From positions 1,612,001-1,676,000 of the forward strand of contig NZ_LR134263.1 of the NCBI RefSeq assembly GCF_900636325.1: 64,000 nt of DNA. The letters run 5' to 3'. Origin of the DNA: Staphylococcus delphini. GTDB lineage: Bacteria; Bacillota; Bacilli; Staphylococcales; Staphylococcaceae. Under the pieces are notes generated by a model. The model did no database searches, was not told where the DNA came from, and was given only the letters and a program-made list of their open reading frames with translations. Shown here in pieces: positions 41,420 to 50,636 of this stretch. Every line of letters begins with the position of its first letter. The first letter of the stretch is position 1. The position numbers and the translations under genes were made by a program.

Positions 41420-42541
41420 TTATTCCTCCTCATTCATCGTTTCTAACAACTGGATGACATTACTTTTTTGCGTCTCTGAAAGCGTACCGGTCGTCATTTC
41501 AGAGTAGAATCGGTCTACGATATCTAATGGGGATAACTTTTTAACATCTGTCAGTATTTTAGACTGATAAGATGACGGTAGCGTTTGTTGTGTTAAAGAT
41601 AATGTATTTGGATAAATCTGTTTCAACTTTTGCATAGGGTCTTTGACATGCGTTAAATGTTCAACATTAAAATGAAAATAACTGTCATCACTTTTACGCT
41701 TAAATCGGCCGTTCATAATATCGTCAAAACTTGCTTCCACAACTTCTAACTCACGTGCTGGCTTTAACGGGATAAAACTTTGTCGCATCGCTTGATCGGC
41801 TTCAATATGAAATAGGCGCACGCCCTTAGCTTGTTGCACTTCGGAAAATGAGTATTGTAACAGCGAACCACTATACACGACGTTTTGATACTGACTCGCA
41901 AAAGGATGATGAATATGTCCCAGCATGACCGCATCAAAATCCAACAAAAATTGTGGCGATACCGCTTCAATGGTACCTATCGTAATGTCGCGTTCCGAAT
42001 CACTTTTTGGCGCACCTGTCAGCGTAAAATGCCCCACTAAAATGTTCGTCATTGCAGGATTTAACTGTGGTCGTACTTGATCGACTAGTTTTTTCACAGC
42101 CTCTTCATAATATTCTACAGAAACTTCTAAATACTCACGTGCTTCAGATAAAGTAAAAAACGGCAGCGTATAAATGGCCACATTCCCCAAAATCACTGGT
42201 TCAAAAAATTGCTCAATTTCTGTCGTAATATAAAGTTGATTATGTCGAAACCAAGAAGCACCATAGCGCAAACGTTCTTTACCATCGTGATTGCCATTAA
42301 TCATCACAATCGGAATTTGCATCTCTAAATTGATTTTTGCAATCGTTTCTTCCATCAGTTGAATCACGTATTTACTCGGATAAGCCGTATCATAAATATC
42401 TCCTGCAATAATGAGCGCATCCGGTTGTTCATGTTCAAGCACTTCAATCAATTGTTTTAAAACATATTGCTGATCTTCCAAAAACGAATGACCGTTTAAA
42501 ACTTTGCCTAAATGCCAATCGGCCGTATGTATTAATTTCAA
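41420..42541 (-). CDS. sbcD: Exonuclease SbcCD, nuclease subunit SbcD
   Basis: About 373 residues; a Mre11-like metallophosphoesterase. Metal-binding motifs seen are HTADWHLGK near the N-terminus, AGDIYD, NGNHD, GHFT and MLGHIHHP. I prefer the TTG start at 42541, because GAGGTGA lies 5 bases upstream and homologues begin M-K-x-I-H-T-A-D-W-H. ATG 42547 is too close to the site. Operon with sbcC. Confidence 0.94.
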   Translation of the reverse strand: MKLIHTADWHLGKVLNGHSFLEDQQYVLKQLIEVLEHEQPDALIIAGDIYDTAYPSKYVIQLMEETIAKINLEMQIPIVMINGNHDGKERLRYGASWFRHNQLYITTEIEQFFEPVILGNVAIYTLPFFTLSEAREYLEVSVEYYEEAVKKLVDQVRPQLNPAMTNILVGHFTLTGAPKSDSERDITIGTIEAVSPQFLLDFDAVMLGHIHHPFASQYQNVVYSGSLLQYSFSEVQQAKGVRLFHIEADQAMRQSFIPLKPARELEVVEASFDDIMNGRFKRKSDDSYFHFNVEHLTHVKDPMQKLKQIYPNTLSLTQQTLPSSYQSKILTDVKKLSPLDIVDRFYSEMTTGTLSETQKSNVIQLLETMNEEE

Positions 42542-42654
42542 TTCCATCACCTCAGAACAAATGTTCGACTTTATTTTATAGCATGCTACGGTTCATTTCA
42601 AGTGACGACCGACGATTTTTATTATCATTTTGCACTTGCTTTCAACTATAGAAA

Positions 42655-42684
42655 AAGACCTCGCAGCACGCTCACTGCAAAGGT
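42655..42684 (-). terminator. Terminator of the ccdC-like gene
   Basis: GACCT-GCAG pairs with CTGC-AGGTC, with a minus-strand T run. Confidence 0.7.
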
Positions 42685-42695
42685 CAATAACATAC

Positions 42696-43166
42696 TCATG
42701 ATGCGACAATTTGATTTTTGATTTTTTTATATCGATAAAGCATCGCAAGTCGCCAAGGTACAAGCATACTAAACGCGAGCAAGAAGAACATCCCCGCTAA
42801 TTCCCCAGGGTCTACAGAATTACCTAAAAAGACTTTCAGTACTGTACGAATCAGTAATAACGTGACCAGTACAAATGGGAATGCTTTAGATTTTTTTAAA
42901 TAAATTTGGCTACCTTTGACTTCAAAATGCGAGGTCATGATGAGTACACTTGAAAAAACAACCCCTAACACGACGGATTCAATGATTTCAAACCCAGTTA
43001 ATCTAAAATAAGGGACGACATACATCAGTGCGCCCGTAGCCATAAAGAAAGGAGGCAAAATAATTTTCTTTGTATTTACTGGATATTTTTGCGCCTTCAT
43101 TCTAATGACAATGACACCTGCACCCATTACAAACGCAATGAGTATGGATAGAACTAAATATGTCAA
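42696..43166 (-). CDS. CcdC-like membrane protein
   Basis: About 156 residues with five hydrophobic segments and small basic loops, matching the CcdC/YneN-type membrane proteins found beside tkt and yneF in Firmicutes. I place the start at TTG 43166, since AGGAGG lies 7 bases before it; the ATGs further upstream lack a site. CcdC is named for cytochrome c maturation in Bacillus, but no other such gene is here, so the function is unproven. Confidence 0.7.
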   Translation of the reverse strand: MTYLVLSILIAFVMGAGVIVIRMKAQKYPVNTKKIILPPFFMATGALMYVVPYFRLTGFEIIESVVLGVVFSSVLIMTSHFEVKGSQIYLKKSKAFPFVLVTLLLIRTVLKVFLGNSVDPGELAGMFFLLAFSMLVPWRLAMLYRYKKIKNQIVAS

Positions 43167-43340
43167 CGCTGCTCCTCCTAACATCATCCAAAGATACCAA
43201 TAAGTATATCATATGACACCCCAAATGAGTAATAGTCTATACTTGTCGTTTTGAATGGAAAACGAATATATTCAGCAGTTTTCCAAACTAAAAAGTATAA
43301 TTGAACGGTTGAATCCAAAACTTCTGTTTCAGATACATTC

Positions 43341-43396
43341 AAAAAAGAAAATAGCAAGGATGTGCGCGTTTCTAATTCCAGCACAAATCCTTGCTA
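43341..43396 (-). terminator. Terminator of the yneF-like gene
   Basis: TAGCAAGGAT (43352-43361) pairs with ATCCTTGCTA (43387-43396); inner GTGC/GCAC; a T-rich run follows on the minus strand. Confidence 0.85.
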
Positions 43397-43415
43397 TCGT
43401 TAACGTTAAAGAACA

Positions 43416-43643
43416 TTACATTTTTTTATCCATGTTTTTGTTCATCATTGTCATCATTTGATTAATTTTCTTTTGAGATGGTTTTTGTCCCATCTGCATC
43501 ATCATCATGCGTAACATTTCTTCATTGATTGGTGGGTTTTTCTTTAAATAATCCATCATATATTTACGTGCTAAGAAAAAGCCCCCAACTAATCCACCGA
43601 TAAGTGCAATAACAATTAATAAAATTGCTAACCATGTAGCCAT
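43416..43643 (-). CDS. UPF0154 (YneF-like) small membrane protein
   Basis: 75 residues: one N-terminal membrane helix (about 3-25), then a conserved soluble part with [22 protein letters not shown] and a Met-rich end. This is the UPF0154/YneF family, of unknown function. The ATG at 43643 is preferred to one four codons upstream, because the helix then starts at once as in homologues. Located directly downstream of tkt in the usual order. Confidence 0.85.
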   Translation of the reverse strand: MATWLAILLIVIALIGGLVGGFFLARKYMMDYLKKNPPINEEMLRMMMMQMGQKPSQKKINQMMTMMNKNMDKKM

Positions 43644-43742
43644 AGTTTCACCCACTTTCTTTATCCTTTTGCATTTTACTAAAATTATGTATGCTTTTCA
43701 AGATATGGAAGACAAATTTATACCAAATCCAAAAAGAAAAGC

Positions 43743-43775
43743 CGAGCTCAAAATCGACTGATCGAGCTCGACGCT
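43743..43775 (-). terminator. Terminator of tkt
   Basis: CGAGCTC (43743-43749) pairs with GAGCTCG (43764-43770), with a T-rich minus-strand flank. Confidence 0.7.
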
Positions 43776-43800
43776 ATATTTGACACTATTTTAGAGGAAA

Positions 43801-45786
43801 TTATAATTTTTCAATTTCTGCTAAAACATTTTCTTTAGTGAAGCCGTATTTCTCAACAACTAAGTCGCCAGGCGCACTTGCACCGTAACGGTCGATACCT
43901 ACGACAACACCGTTCATACCAACATATTTATGCCAACCTAATGAAGCTGCCATTTCAACAGCCGCACGTTTTTCAACATGTGGTAATAAAATTTCATCTT
44001 GGTATGCTTTTGATTGATTTTCAAATGCGTTCCAGTTTGGCATTGAAACGACACGTACACCTTTACCTTGTTCTTCAAGCGCTTTAGCAACGTCTACTGT
44101 TAAGCTTACTTCTGAACCAGATGCTAATAAAACATATTCTGGAGCTTTTTCAGTTTCGAATACAACGTAAGCACCTTTTCTTACGCCTTCTTCAACTGTA
44201 GATTCTTCCACATCTAATACAGGTAAACCTTGACGAGTTAATACTAATGCAGTTGGTGTGTCGTTTGATTCAACAGCGACTTTCCATGCAACACGTGTTT
44301 CGTTACCATCAGCTGGACGAATAACGTTTAAGTTAGGAATCGCTCTTAAACCAGCCAATTGTTCGATTGGTTCGTGAGTTGGACCATCTTCACCTACAGC
44401 AATTGAGTCATGTGTGAATACGAATGTTGAACGCAAGCCCATAATCGCTGCTAAACGTAATGCTGGTTTTAAATAGTCACTGAATACGAAGAATGTCGCA
44501 CCATATGGGTGTAAACCACCGTGTGCAGCCATACCGTTAACCGCTGCAGCCATTGCGAATTCACGTACACCGAACCATACGTTTTTACCAATGCCATTTT
44601 CAGCAGAGAAGTCAGTTTCGTTTTTAACATTTGATTTGTTTGATGAAGCTAAGTCAGCTGAACCACCGAATAATGTTGGTACTGCTTTACTTAAGGCTTG
44701 AATCACATCACCAGAGTCTGCACGAGAAGCACCTTTGTGACCAAGTTCAAATTTAGGAAGTTCATTTTCATAGCCTTCAGGTAATTTACCTGCCATAGCA
44801 TCTTCGAACTCTTTGTATAATTCAGGGTATTTCTCAGCGTATTGTTCCACTTTTTCTTTCCATGCTTTTTCGTTTTCATCCGCACGTTGAATCATTGTCG
44901 AATTGAAAATGTCATAAACTTCATCTTCAACATGGAAGTGTTTAGATGGATCAAGGTTATAGCTTTCGAATGTTAAGTTACGTTCTTCTTCACCAAGTGG
45001 CGCACCATGTGACGCGTTACTGTTAGATTTGTTAGGTGAACCGTAACCAATGATTGTTTTCACTTCAATGATTGTTGGGCCAGCTTGACCTTTAGCCTCA
45101 TCAATCGCTTTATCAATCGCTTCAATGTCGTTACCGTCTTTTACAAGAATGTGGTTCCAACCATAAGCTTCAAAACGTTTTTTAATATCTTCAGAGAATG
45201 CTTTTGAAGCTTCCCCATCTAGAGAAATATCGTTTGAATCATAAAGTGTAATCAATTTGTCTAATTTTAAGTGCCCTGCAAGTGAAGCTGCTTCATGTGA
45301 AATACCTTCCATTAAGTCACCGTCAGATGCCAATACATAAGTGTAGTGATCAACAACGTCGATATCTTTGTTGAATTTAGCAGCTAAATGTTTTTCAGCC
45401 ATTGCCATACCAACTGACATTGCAAAACCTTGTCCAAGTGGTCCAGTCGTAATTTCTACGCCTTGTGTATGGTGATATTCTGGGTGTCCTGGTGTTTTAG
45501 AATCCCATTGTCTAAACTGTTTTAACTCATCAAGTTCAAGTGAACCAGACACATGTAATAAACTATAAAGTAATGCTGATCCGTGACCTGCTGATAAAAT
45601 AAAGCGATCTCTGTTGAAATATTCATGTGAATTTGGATTAAAGTTTAAATGGCGTGTCCATAAAGTATATGCCATTGGTGCTGCCCCCATTGGTAAACCA
45701 GGGTGACCTGAATTCGCTTTCTCAATAGCATCAATACTTAATCCACGTATTGTATTTATAGCTAAGCTATCATTTCGTTGACTCAT
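43801..45786 (-). CDS. tkt: Transketolase
   Basis: A 661-residue thiamine-diphosphate enzyme of the non-oxidative pentose phosphate pathway. The N-terminal part has [14 protein letters not shown] and the ThDP motif GDGDLMEG-like [15 protein letters not shown] (about 153-167). The pyrimidine-binding domain has [17 protein letters not shown] (about 458-474), and a C-terminal domain follows. Full family length. AAGGAAGG precedes the start. Confidence 0.97.
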   Translation of the reverse strand: MSQRNDSLAINTIRGLSIDAIEKANSGHPGLPMGAAPMAYTLWTRHLNFNPNSHEYFNRDRFILSAGHGSALLYSLLHVSGSLELDELKQFRQWDSKTPGHPEYHHTQGVEITTGPLGQGFAMSVGMAMAEKHLAAKFNKDIDVVDHYTYVLASDGDLMEGISHEAASLAGHLKLDKLITLYDSNDISLDGEASKAFSEDIKKRFEAYGWNHILVKDGNDIEAIDKAIDEAKGQAGPTIIEVKTIIGYGSPNKSNSNASHGAPLGEEERNLTFESYNLDPSKHFHVEDEVYDIFNSTMIQRADENEKAWKEKVEQYAEKYPELYKEFEDAMAGKLPEGYENELPKFELGHKGASRADSGDVIQALSKAVPTLFGGSADLASSNKSNVKNETDFSAENGIGKNVWFGVREFAMAAAVNGMAAHGGLHPYGATFFVFSDYLKPALRLAAIMGLRSTFVFTHDSIAVGEDGPTHEPIEQLAGLRAIPNLNVIRPADGNETRVAWKVAVESNDTPTALVLTRQGLPVLDVEESTVEEGVRKGAYVVFETEKAPEYVLLASGSEVSLTVDVAKALEEQGKGVRVVSMPNWNAFENQSKAYQDEILLPHVEKRAAVEMAASLGWHKYVGMNGVVVGIDRYGASAPGDLVVEKYGFTKENVLAEIEKL

Positions 45787-45890
45787 TTGAAAATCCTTCC
45801 TTTCTCATTCCATATCATAATTACATTATAACCGAAACAGTGTCCGAAGCCTAATAAATGGCACCGCGTTATCCATTTTATTCAAAAATA

Positions 45891-46127
45891 CTAACTACGC
45901 AATTGATTTTGCTTTTGAACTTCTTTTAATTTTTCAGGCGTTACATCGTTGCCATCTGGATCTATCACTTTTGTGTTTTCGATTTGGCTTTTAAAACTGC
46001 TTCTAAATACTTCTAGATACTCACTTCTTAATTGAGATTGTTCTTTTGCTTCCGTTTCAGTAAGGCCTTCACTTTTTTTCTTATTTGCGAGTTCATTAAT
46101 TCGATTTAACTTTTCTTTACTAAGCAT
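45891..46127 (-). CDS. DUF896 (YnzC-like) protein
   Basis: A 78-residue soluble helical protein with the family core INELANKKKSEGLTETE and QSQLRSEYLEVFRSSF. DUF896/YnzC members are small SOS-region proteins in Bacillus. Here the gene sits between tkt and sosA, close to lexA, as in related genomes. Start supported by GGAGGAGAG. Molecular function unknown. Confidence 0.88.
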   Translation of the reverse strand: MLSKEKLNRINELANKKKSEGLTETEAKEQSQLRSEYLEVFRSSFKSQIENTKVIDPDGNDVTPEKLKEVQKQNQLRS

Positions 46128-46338
46128 ATGAGCTCTCCTCCGTGATTTTCTTTACAAAAATATAACAGAAAAATGTTATAAAACCAAACGCTTGAACTCG
46201 GTACGAAAGTAAGCGCTGTCATTGTTTGAGCGTTATTCAGAACTAATACTTTTTTCTCATATAGTATTTCATTTCCTCCACTAAAAAGACCCTTTCGTAT
46301 TTTTAAAGAATTTACACATATTAAAGAAGAAACTAGAA

Positions 46339-46386
46339 AAAGACCATAGAGAAGATAACCTGAACCTTTTTCTCTCTATGGTCTTT
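46339..46386 (-). terminator. Terminator of sosA
   Basis: AAAGACCATAGAGA (46339-46352) pairs perfectly with TCTCTATGGTCTTT (46373-46386); 14-bp stem. Confidence 0.85.
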
Positions 46387-46397
46387 GTGTGGCTTAT

Positions 46398-46640
46398 TTA
46401 ATGACTCAGCGTCACGGCTACAACGGACTGTTCGTTGGTATGATTGCGCTGCTGTTCGTATTTTTGATGTTGTTCTGTTTGTGTCGTTTTAAGTTGATGA
46501 TCTGTCATTTCGTACGTTTGTTCTGTTTTGCTTGCATCAGTGGCGAGTAAAAAGAATGATAAAAATAAAATTAAAGAAATGATAAACACTGATAAGAACA
46601 AGTAAACCTCTGAACTTTTAATGTGAAGCATCTTCGTCAC
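46398..46640 (-). CDS. sosA: SosA, SOS-induced cell division inhibitor
   Basis: An 80-residue protein: short N-terminus, one membrane helix (about 12-33), then a polar Gln/Thr/His-rich extracellular tail. Length, topology and position divergent from lexA match staphylococcal SosA, the functional counterpart of Bacillus YneA, which delays division at a late step during DNA damage. Three LexA-box candidates lie between it and lexA. No LysM domain is present, which distinguishes it from YneA. Confidence 0.88.
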   Translation of the reverse strand: MTKMLHIKSSEVYLFLSVFIISLILFLSFFLLATDASKTEQTYEMTDHQLKTTQTEQHQKYEQQRNHTNEQSVVAVTLSH

Positions 46641-46644
46641 TCCT

Positions 46645-46658
46645 CGAACGTTTGTTTG
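46645..46658. promoter_or_regulatory. LexA box 1 (sosA-proximal)
   Basis: CGAAC-GTTT-GTTTG, immediately upstream of the sosA start. Confidence 0.7.
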
Positions 46659-46673
46659 TATTAATAATCTAAC

Positions 46674-46687
46674 AGAACGAATGTTCT
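46674..46687. promoter_or_regulatory. LexA box 2
   Basis: AGAAC-GAAT-GTTCT, with symmetric GAAC/GTTC arms. Confidence 0.75.
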
Positions 46688-46702
46688 ATGTCAACACCAA
46701 AA

Positions 46703-46742
46703 CGAACAAACGTTTGTTAATGTTCGTGTGGTATGTTATAAT
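46703..46742 (+). promoter_or_regulatory. lexA promoter with overlapping LexA box 3
   Basis: LexA box CGAAC-AAAC-GTTTG (46703-46716) overlaps the -35 TTGTTA (46714-46719). After a 17-bp spacer comes TATAAT (46737-46742). This is the expected layout for autorepression. Confidence 0.8.
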
Positions 46743-46775
46743 ATCAACAAATAGTACTGAGAAGGAGTGTGGAAA

Positions 46776-47399
46776 ATGAGAGAATTAACAAAAAGACAAA
46801 GTGAAATATTTGAATTTATTAAACATGTCGTGCAATCAAAAGGATATCCACCAAGTGTTCGTGAAATTGGTGAGGCTGTGGGGTTAGCTTCAAGTTCGAC
46901 TGTACATGGGCATTTGTCAAGATTAGAAGAAAAAGGTTATATTCGACGAGACCCTACGAAACCGCGCGCTATAGAGATTGTGAATGAATTGATGGGCGAA
47001 CCTGTGAATATGGAAGAAACAATCTATGTGCCTGTCATCGGTAAAGTTACAGCAGGAACACCTATTTCTGCTATTGAAAATGTTGAAGAGTATTATCCGT
47101 TACCTGAACATTTTACATCGACACATAACGGCCAGATTTTTATCCTTAACGTTGTGGGAGATAGTATGATTGAAGCTGGTATTCTAGACGGAGATAAAGT
47201 CATTGTAAGAAGTCAATCGATTGCTGAAAATGGTGACATCATTGTTGCAATGACTGAGGAAGATGAGGCTACTGTAAAACGTTTCTACAAAGAAAAAAAT
47301 CGTTATCGTTTACAACCAGAAAATAGTAGTTTAGAACCTATTTATCTAGAACAAGTTACAGTATTAGGTAAAGTCATTGGCTTGTTTAGAGAAATGTAA
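46776..47399 (+). CDS. lexA: LexA repressor
   Basis: A 207-residue SOS master repressor. The N-terminal winged helix-turn-helix is at about 1-65. The self-cleavage site is Ala93-Gly94 (VTAGTP), and the catalytic dyad is Ser130 (VVGDSM) and Lys168 (ATVKRF). The ATG at 46776 is chosen because AAGGAG lies 8 bases upstream; a GTG three codons earlier overlaps that site. Autoregulated through the boxes upstream. Confidence 0.97.
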   Translation: MRELTKRQSEIFEFIKHVVQSKGYPPSVREIGEAVGLASSSTVHGHLSRLEEKGYIRRDPTKPRAIEIVNELMGEPVNMEETIYVPVIGKVTAGTPISAIENVEEYYPLPEHFTSTHNGQIFILNVVGDSMIEAGILDGDKVIVRSQSIAENGDIIVAMTEEDEATVKRFYKEKNRYRLQPENSSLEPIYLEQVTVLGKVIGLFREM

Positions 47400-47426
47400 T
47401 CTTGCGTAAACCACTCCTTCAAAAAA

Positions 47427-47462
47427 CGGACCTTACAACTGATATGTAAGGTCCGCTCTTTC
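47427..47462 (+). terminator. Terminator of lexA
   Basis: CGGACCTTACA (47427-47437) pairs perfectly with TGTAAGGTCCG (47445-47455). Confidence 0.85.
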
Positions 47463-47563
47463 TAATTTTTATTCAGAATTTTTTTCACTTGTATTAAAAT
47501 ATCATCTGTTGTTTTCTTTTTATTCACAGTATTTTGCTTTGAATGGTTCTGCTTTGATGTCAT
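47462..47563 (-). CDS. Possible small basic protein (33 residues)
   Basis: ATG at 47563 with GGAAGTGA six bases upstream, ending in TAG at 47464-47462. The peptide is Lys-, Asn- and Gln-rich with one amphipathic helix (DDILIQVKKIL) and no membrane segment. It lies downstream of the CAP-domain gene on the same strand and ends at the lexA terminator. I do not recognise it; it could be a chance frame. Confidence 0.35.
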   Translation of the reverse strand: MTSKQNHSKQNTVNKKKTTDDILIQVKKILNKN

Positions 47564-47611
47564 TTAAATCACTTCCATGATTGCTATTCCCCAAAATTAC
47601 CATTCAAAACA

Positions 47612-48622
47612 TTATCCTATATAATTTTCAGTCCAATACGGCTGGCGTTTCTCATTAAAGTCAACACCTATACCGATTGTTTTGACATTTTCATTCAAAA
47701 TATTTTTACGATGGCCACTTGAATTCATTAAGCCATGATGCGCAAAAATCGCACTCGTTTGACCATATGCCAAGTTTTCTGCCGCTGTCTGATATTGATG
47801 GCCGTCTTTTTCCATACGATCAAATGGTGATTCACCTTTAAGATTTGTATGGTCAAAATATTGATTTTCAGCCATGTCAGTACTATGTTTACGCGCAGTG
47901 CCAGCTAATTTGTTCGAATAGCTCAGGGGTTGCAAGCCTTTTTGAACTCTCTCAGCATTTAATAAATAATAATCTTCTTTCTCAAAACTTTCTTGTAAAT
48001 ATTTTGATGGGGCTGCATATTGACTGTTCAATCTATTTTCCATTTGATGACTGATTTGCATCAATCCTGTTAATTGATTATTTTCATGTTGATCATAAAA
48101 GGCAGTCGTATAAATTCCGTCTTTATCAAATATATCGTATTCATCGTTATCATTTTCATAAATGGTGCGACCTTTTTGAATCCCTTTAATTGGTTGGCCA
48201 AGTTCTTTACGTACCGCTTTTTGAGCCGTTCCGTATTTGACACCACTTTTCGATGTAATCATATTTTGATTTGTATATAAACCATGCACCTTATTGTCAA
48301 TATAGCTGACCATCACAAAGTTGCTAAAATCTTGATGATAAACTTCCCATTTTGTTCCGTATTCATTACCAATTTCTGACTCAGGTTGACCTAACTTTTG
48401 TTCGACTTCTTCGCGACTCATATTCATTTGTATATTTCTAATTGCAAATTTTTGTTCATTCGGTTTTTTGAGTGTTGTTTCGTTCGTTTTACCTTCTACA
48501 AGTTGATCGATTTGTTGGGTAATCGGTGTCGCAATTTTAGAAAATGTTTCAATCGGCTGAATGGGTACGAGTAATAAGAGAATAATTCCGACACCAATCA
48601 TTGAAAGAAATTTTTTGATAAT
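47612..48622 (-). CDS. CAP-domain (SCP/YkwD-like) secreted or membrane-anchored protein
   Basis: About 336 residues: an N-terminal hydrophobic helix (about 6-25), a CAP-associated middle domain (about 60-190) and a C-terminal CAP domain (about 210-336). The CAP domain has LLNAERVQKGLQPL, HSTDMAENQYFDH and SSGHRKNIL. I place the start at ATT 48622. AAAGGAG lies six bases upstream, and the N-terminus then reads as a normal signal anchor (IKKFLSMIGVG). The first ATG, seven codons later at 48601, has no site. The role of CAP proteins in staphylococci is poorly known. Confidence 0.78.
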   Translation of the reverse strand: MIKKFLSMIGVGIILLLLVPIQPIETFSKIATPITQQIDQLVEGKTNETTLKKPNEQKFAIRNIQMNMSREEVEQKLGQPESEIGNEYGTKWEVYHQDFSNFVMVSYIDNKVHGLYTNQNMITSKSGVKYGTAQKAVRKELGQPIKGIQKGRTIYENDNDEYDIFDKDGIYTTAFYDQHENNQLTGLMQISHQMENRLNSQYAAPSKYLQESFEKEDYYLLNAERVQKGLQPLSYSNKLAGTARKHSTDMAENQYFDHTNLKGESPFDRMEKDGHQYQTAAENLAYGQTSAIFAHHGLMNSSGHRKNILNENVKTIGIGVDFNEKRQPYWTENYIG

Positions 48623-48634
48623 GAACAGCTCCTT

Positions 48635-49612
48635 TTAGTCACGGTCTCCGTTAAATATAGAATTGCGTACAATAACATAATCTACTTTTCTCAATGCATC
48701 AACATCTTTGCCGCCCGCATATGAAATCGAGCTTTGCAAATCTTCCTGCATCTCTACAAGTGTATCTTGCAGTGAGCCTTTATGCTCTACAAACATCTTT
48801 TTGCCTTCAACATTTTTACGTTCGCCTTTTTGATATTCTGATGCACTACCAAAGTACTCTTTGTATTTTTTACCTTCTATTTCAACTGTTTCCCCCGGTG
48901 ATTCCTCGTGAGCCGCAAAGAGGGAGCCAATCATGACCATCGATGCACCAAAGCGCACTGATTTTGCAATATCGCCATGTGTACGAATACCACCGTCTGC
49001 AATAATAGGTTTACGGGCAGCTTTACTACAATGATTGACTGCAGCTAATTGCCATCCACCTGTCCCAAATCCAGTTTTAATTTTTGTAATACAAACACGC
49101 CCCGGACCAATGCCGACTTTCGTTGCATCAGCGCCCGCGTTTTCAAGTTCTCTGACGCCTTCTGGTGTACCGACGTTACCTGCAATGACAAACGCTTTAG
49201 GTAAATGTTCCTTAATATATTGAATCATGTCAATCACTTGATCTGAATGCCCATGCGCAATATCAATTGTAATATATTCTGGTGTAAGATTCTCAGCTTT
49301 CAATGCATCAATAAATTCAAATTCACCAGGTTTCACACCTACAGAAATTGAAGCATATAACCCTTTACTTTGCATCTTTTTAACAAATGGTAAACGCGCT
49401 GCTTCATCAAATCGGTGCATAATATAGAAGTAATCATTTTGCGCAAACCATTCAGCCAAAGGTTCATTCATCACTGTTTGCATATTGGCTGGCACAACTG
49501 GTAATTTAAAACGTTTCGGTCCAAATTGAACTGATGTATCGATTTCTGAACGACTTTTTACAATACTTTTATTCGGGATGAGTTGGATATCTTCATAGTC
49601 AAAAATTCTCAT
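48635..49612 (-). CDS. guaC: GMP reductase
   Basis: A 325-residue IMPDH-family TIM barrel that converts GMP to IMP with NADPH. The catalytic Cys174 lies in GPGRVCITK, and [11 protein letters not shown] and the flap region follow. There is no CBS insert, which separates it from IMP dehydrogenase. Its stop codon overlaps the ribosome binding site of the CAP-domain gene downstream, suggesting cotranscription. Confidence 0.95.
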   Translation of the reverse strand: MRIFDYEDIQLIPNKSIVKSRSEIDTSVQFGPKRFKLPVVPANMQTVMNEPLAEWFAQNDYFYIMHRFDEAARLPFVKKMQSKGLYASISVGVKPGEFEFIDALKAENLTPEYITIDIAHGHSDQVIDMIQYIKEHLPKAFVIAGNVGTPEGVRELENAGADATKVGIGPGRVCITKIKTGFGTGGWQLAAVNHCSKAARKPIIADGGIRTHGDIAKSVRFGASMVMIGSLFAAHEESPGETVEIEGKKYKEYFGSASEYQKGERKNVEGKKMFVEHKGSLQDTLVEMQEDLQSSISYAGGKDVDALRKVDYVIVRNSIFNGDRD

Positions 49613-49692
49613 AAAAAAAGCCCCTTTATCTTTTTATTCCTTTGATAATATACTATCTTTAAGGAACAAAGTAAAATAAAGAGGAAATCGCT

Positions 49693-49962
49693 TTACCAAC
49701 TTGATTTTTTAACGCCAGGAATTTGACCTTTATGTGCATGTTCTCTAAATGCAATACGAGACATTTCAAATTTACGTAACACACCACGAGGTCGACCTGT
49801 CACTTTACATCTGCGTGTTAAACGTGTTGGCGAAGAATCTCTTGGTAATTTTCTTAATGCTTCATAGTCACCTTTTGCTTTTAATTCTCTACGTAATTCA
49901 GCATATTTTGCGACTAATGCTTCTCTTTTTTGCTCTTTGACAATTTTCGACTTTTTAGCCAT
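49693..49962 (-). CDS. rpsN: 30S ribosomal protein S14, zinc-independent form
   Basis: 89 residues beginning [13 protein letters not shown], with the conserved [11 protein letters not shown] and [21 protein letters not shown] end. It has only one Cys, not the four-Cys zinc knuckle, so it is the alternative C-minus S14 paralogue. In Firmicutes such copies are often controlled by zinc through Zur; no clear Zur box was identified here. ATG 49962 chosen by homology. Confidence 0.95.
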   Translation of the reverse strand: MAKKSKIVKEQKREALVAKYAELRRELKAKGDYEALRKLPRDSSPTRLTRRCKVTGRPRGVLRKFEMSRIAFREHAHKGQIPGVKKSSW

Positions 49963-50133
49963 ATATATGAACACTCCTTACAAATCGTAATCATTACGTT
50001 TTACATATTAGCACATGTCTCTTCTTCTTGGCAAGACTTTAATTGATGAAAATAAAAAAGAGTTGGCAAAACGCCTGGCTCGTGCTAAAATAATAAATCG
50101 TAATAGTTTCAATTTGAAAAGGAGGGACTAGTC

Positions 50134-50283
50134 ATGCGCGTAAATGTAACATTAGCATGTACTGAATGTGGTGACCGTAACTACATCACAACTAAAAACA
50201 AACGAACTAATCCTGAGCGTATTGAAATGATGAAGTATTGCCCAAGATTAAACAAACACACTCTACACAGAGAAACAAAATAA
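50134..50283 (+). CDS. rpmG: 50S ribosomal protein L33
   Basis: A 49-residue L33 reading [17 protein letters not shown] and ending HTLHRETK. Two Cys are in CTEC; a second CxxC pair is absent, with only a single Cys at YCP, so this is likely the zinc-independent or degenerate form. GGAGGG precedes the ATG. It is divergent from rpsN, a common pairing of alternative ribosomal protein genes. Confidence 0.92.
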   Translation: MRVNVTLACTECGDRNYITTKNKRTNPERIEMMKYCPRLNKHTLHRETK

Positions 50284-50385
50284 TCATAGTGAACGATCAC
50301 TGTCATTGATTGTGCGACGCTTATCACGCAAGTGCATCAATGCGTTAGCGAGCGCGTCACCTTGCTTATAATTAAAATACGACAT

Positions 50386-50420
50386 AAGTCAAATGATTTC
50401 GAACATCATTTGACTTTTTT
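50386..50420 (+). terminator. Terminator of rpmG
   Basis: AAGTCAAATGAT (50386-50397) pairs perfectly with ATCATTTGACTT (50405-50416), then a T run. Nothing else was recognised in 50284-50636. Confidence 0.85.
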
Positions 50421-50636
50421 ATTTGCCTTATCATCTTACAACTTTTCTACATATTGACCACAAAACTGCTTACACACTTTGTATCACGACGAATTTCTCC
50501 ACCGTATTTTCTATTTTTCACACCCTATAATATTTCACAAAATATTTTATCGCTTTAAAGTCACAAATTTTTATTGAAACTCATCTCCTTAACAAGTAAA
50601 ATATATAGAAAGCTAATTGTTGAGGAGAAGATATGT

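Noticed and set aside
43255-43461. Plus-strand frame between the ccdC-like and yneF-like genes
   Set aside because: It lies over the yneF terminator and lacks a ribosome binding site.
50284-50400. Possible lysine riboswitch before the permease
   Set aside because: Only a terminator hairpin for rpmG is visible; no L-box core sequence was recognised.
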